The position numbers and the translations under genes were made by a program. This document shows positions 39,250 through 39,275 of a stretch of 39,275 nt of DNA, piece after piece. Within the stretch, counting starts at the first letter, position 1, and every line of letters starts with the position of its first letter. The DNA comes from a virus: positions 1 to 39,275 of IMG/VR virus record IMGVR_UViG_3300044825_000438; one strand, given 5' to 3'. The notes below the pieces were generated by a model. That model ran no database searches. It worked only from the letters and a program-made list of their open reading frames with translations, and had not been told where the DNA came from.

Positions 39250-39275
39250 AAGCACCTACCGTTTCGGTGCATCGT
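39250..39275. repeat. Terminal direct repeat, right copy
   Basis: Exact copy of bases 1-26. Joining the two ends makes one continuous non-coding stretch from about 39226 through 277, upstream of the leftward minus-strand cluster. No gene is cut by the join. Confidence 0.9.

Noticed and set aside
1-39275. tRNA, integrase, transposase or CRISPR
   Set aside because: I looked for T-loop motifs, recombinase signatures and repeat-spacer patterns and saw none by eye; a tRNA scan would be needed to be certain.

Overview
The window looks like the complete genome of a tailed phage that infects an actinobacterium. The first 26 bases recur exactly as the last 26, as expected for a circular or circularly permuted genome cut at an arbitrary point. 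A WhiB-family regulator with four cysteines and a GIYGG motif is the strongest pointer to an actinobacterial host. An M15-type endolysin and no recognisable spanin fit a Gram-positive host. The virion set (portal, scaffold, HK97-fold capsid, connector and nozzle-like proteins, several ejection-type proteins including one of 2614 residues, no tape measure or tail tube recognised) suggests a short-tailed podovirus of roughly T7 size. No integrase, tRNA, CRISPR array or insertion sequence was seen. No DNA polymerase or RNA polymerase gene was recognised, so the phage probably uses the host enzymes.

Layout. Positions 1-277 (with 39226-39275 across the join) are non-coding and rich in G-runs. One short conserved gene (278-574) lies on the minus strand, followed by a leader with a bulged hairpin and two C-runs. 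The plus arm (730-28327) opens with a putative small terminase and a zinc-ribbon protein. An 8-kb array of fibre and receptor-binding genes follows (1298-8102), in which the same short module occurs four times and one receptor-binding gene is present as three tandem paralogs. Next come small proteins and a putative holin, the large terminase, a second membrane protein, portal, scaffold, major capsid protein with a strong terminator behind it, head-tail proteins, four internal virion proteins, the giant protein and the endolysin.

The minus arm (39225 down to 28224) carries regulation and DNA metabolism. Its promoter-distal part encodes a sigma-like HTH fused to a nucleotide-metabolism-like domain, a PD-(D/E)XK protein, a membrane protein, RusA, a primase of the archaeo-eukaryotic type, a DnaB-like helicase and a Cas4/RecB-like nuclease. 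Most neighbours overlap by 4-14 bases, so they are probably translated as coupled units. Further upstream are a secreted transglycosylase-like protein and WhiB.

The most unusual part is 35589-39225. It holds a class II glutamine amidotransferase next to an amidoligase, both with added cysteine clusters, plus several small unknown genes. Five near-identical palindromes (TGATAGAC-N-GTCTATCA type) are scattered here, mostly just upstream of A/C-rich leaders. I read this as a phage amide-bond-forming modification system under control of a shared operator. The enzyme families are recognised from motifs; the pathway and its target are inference.
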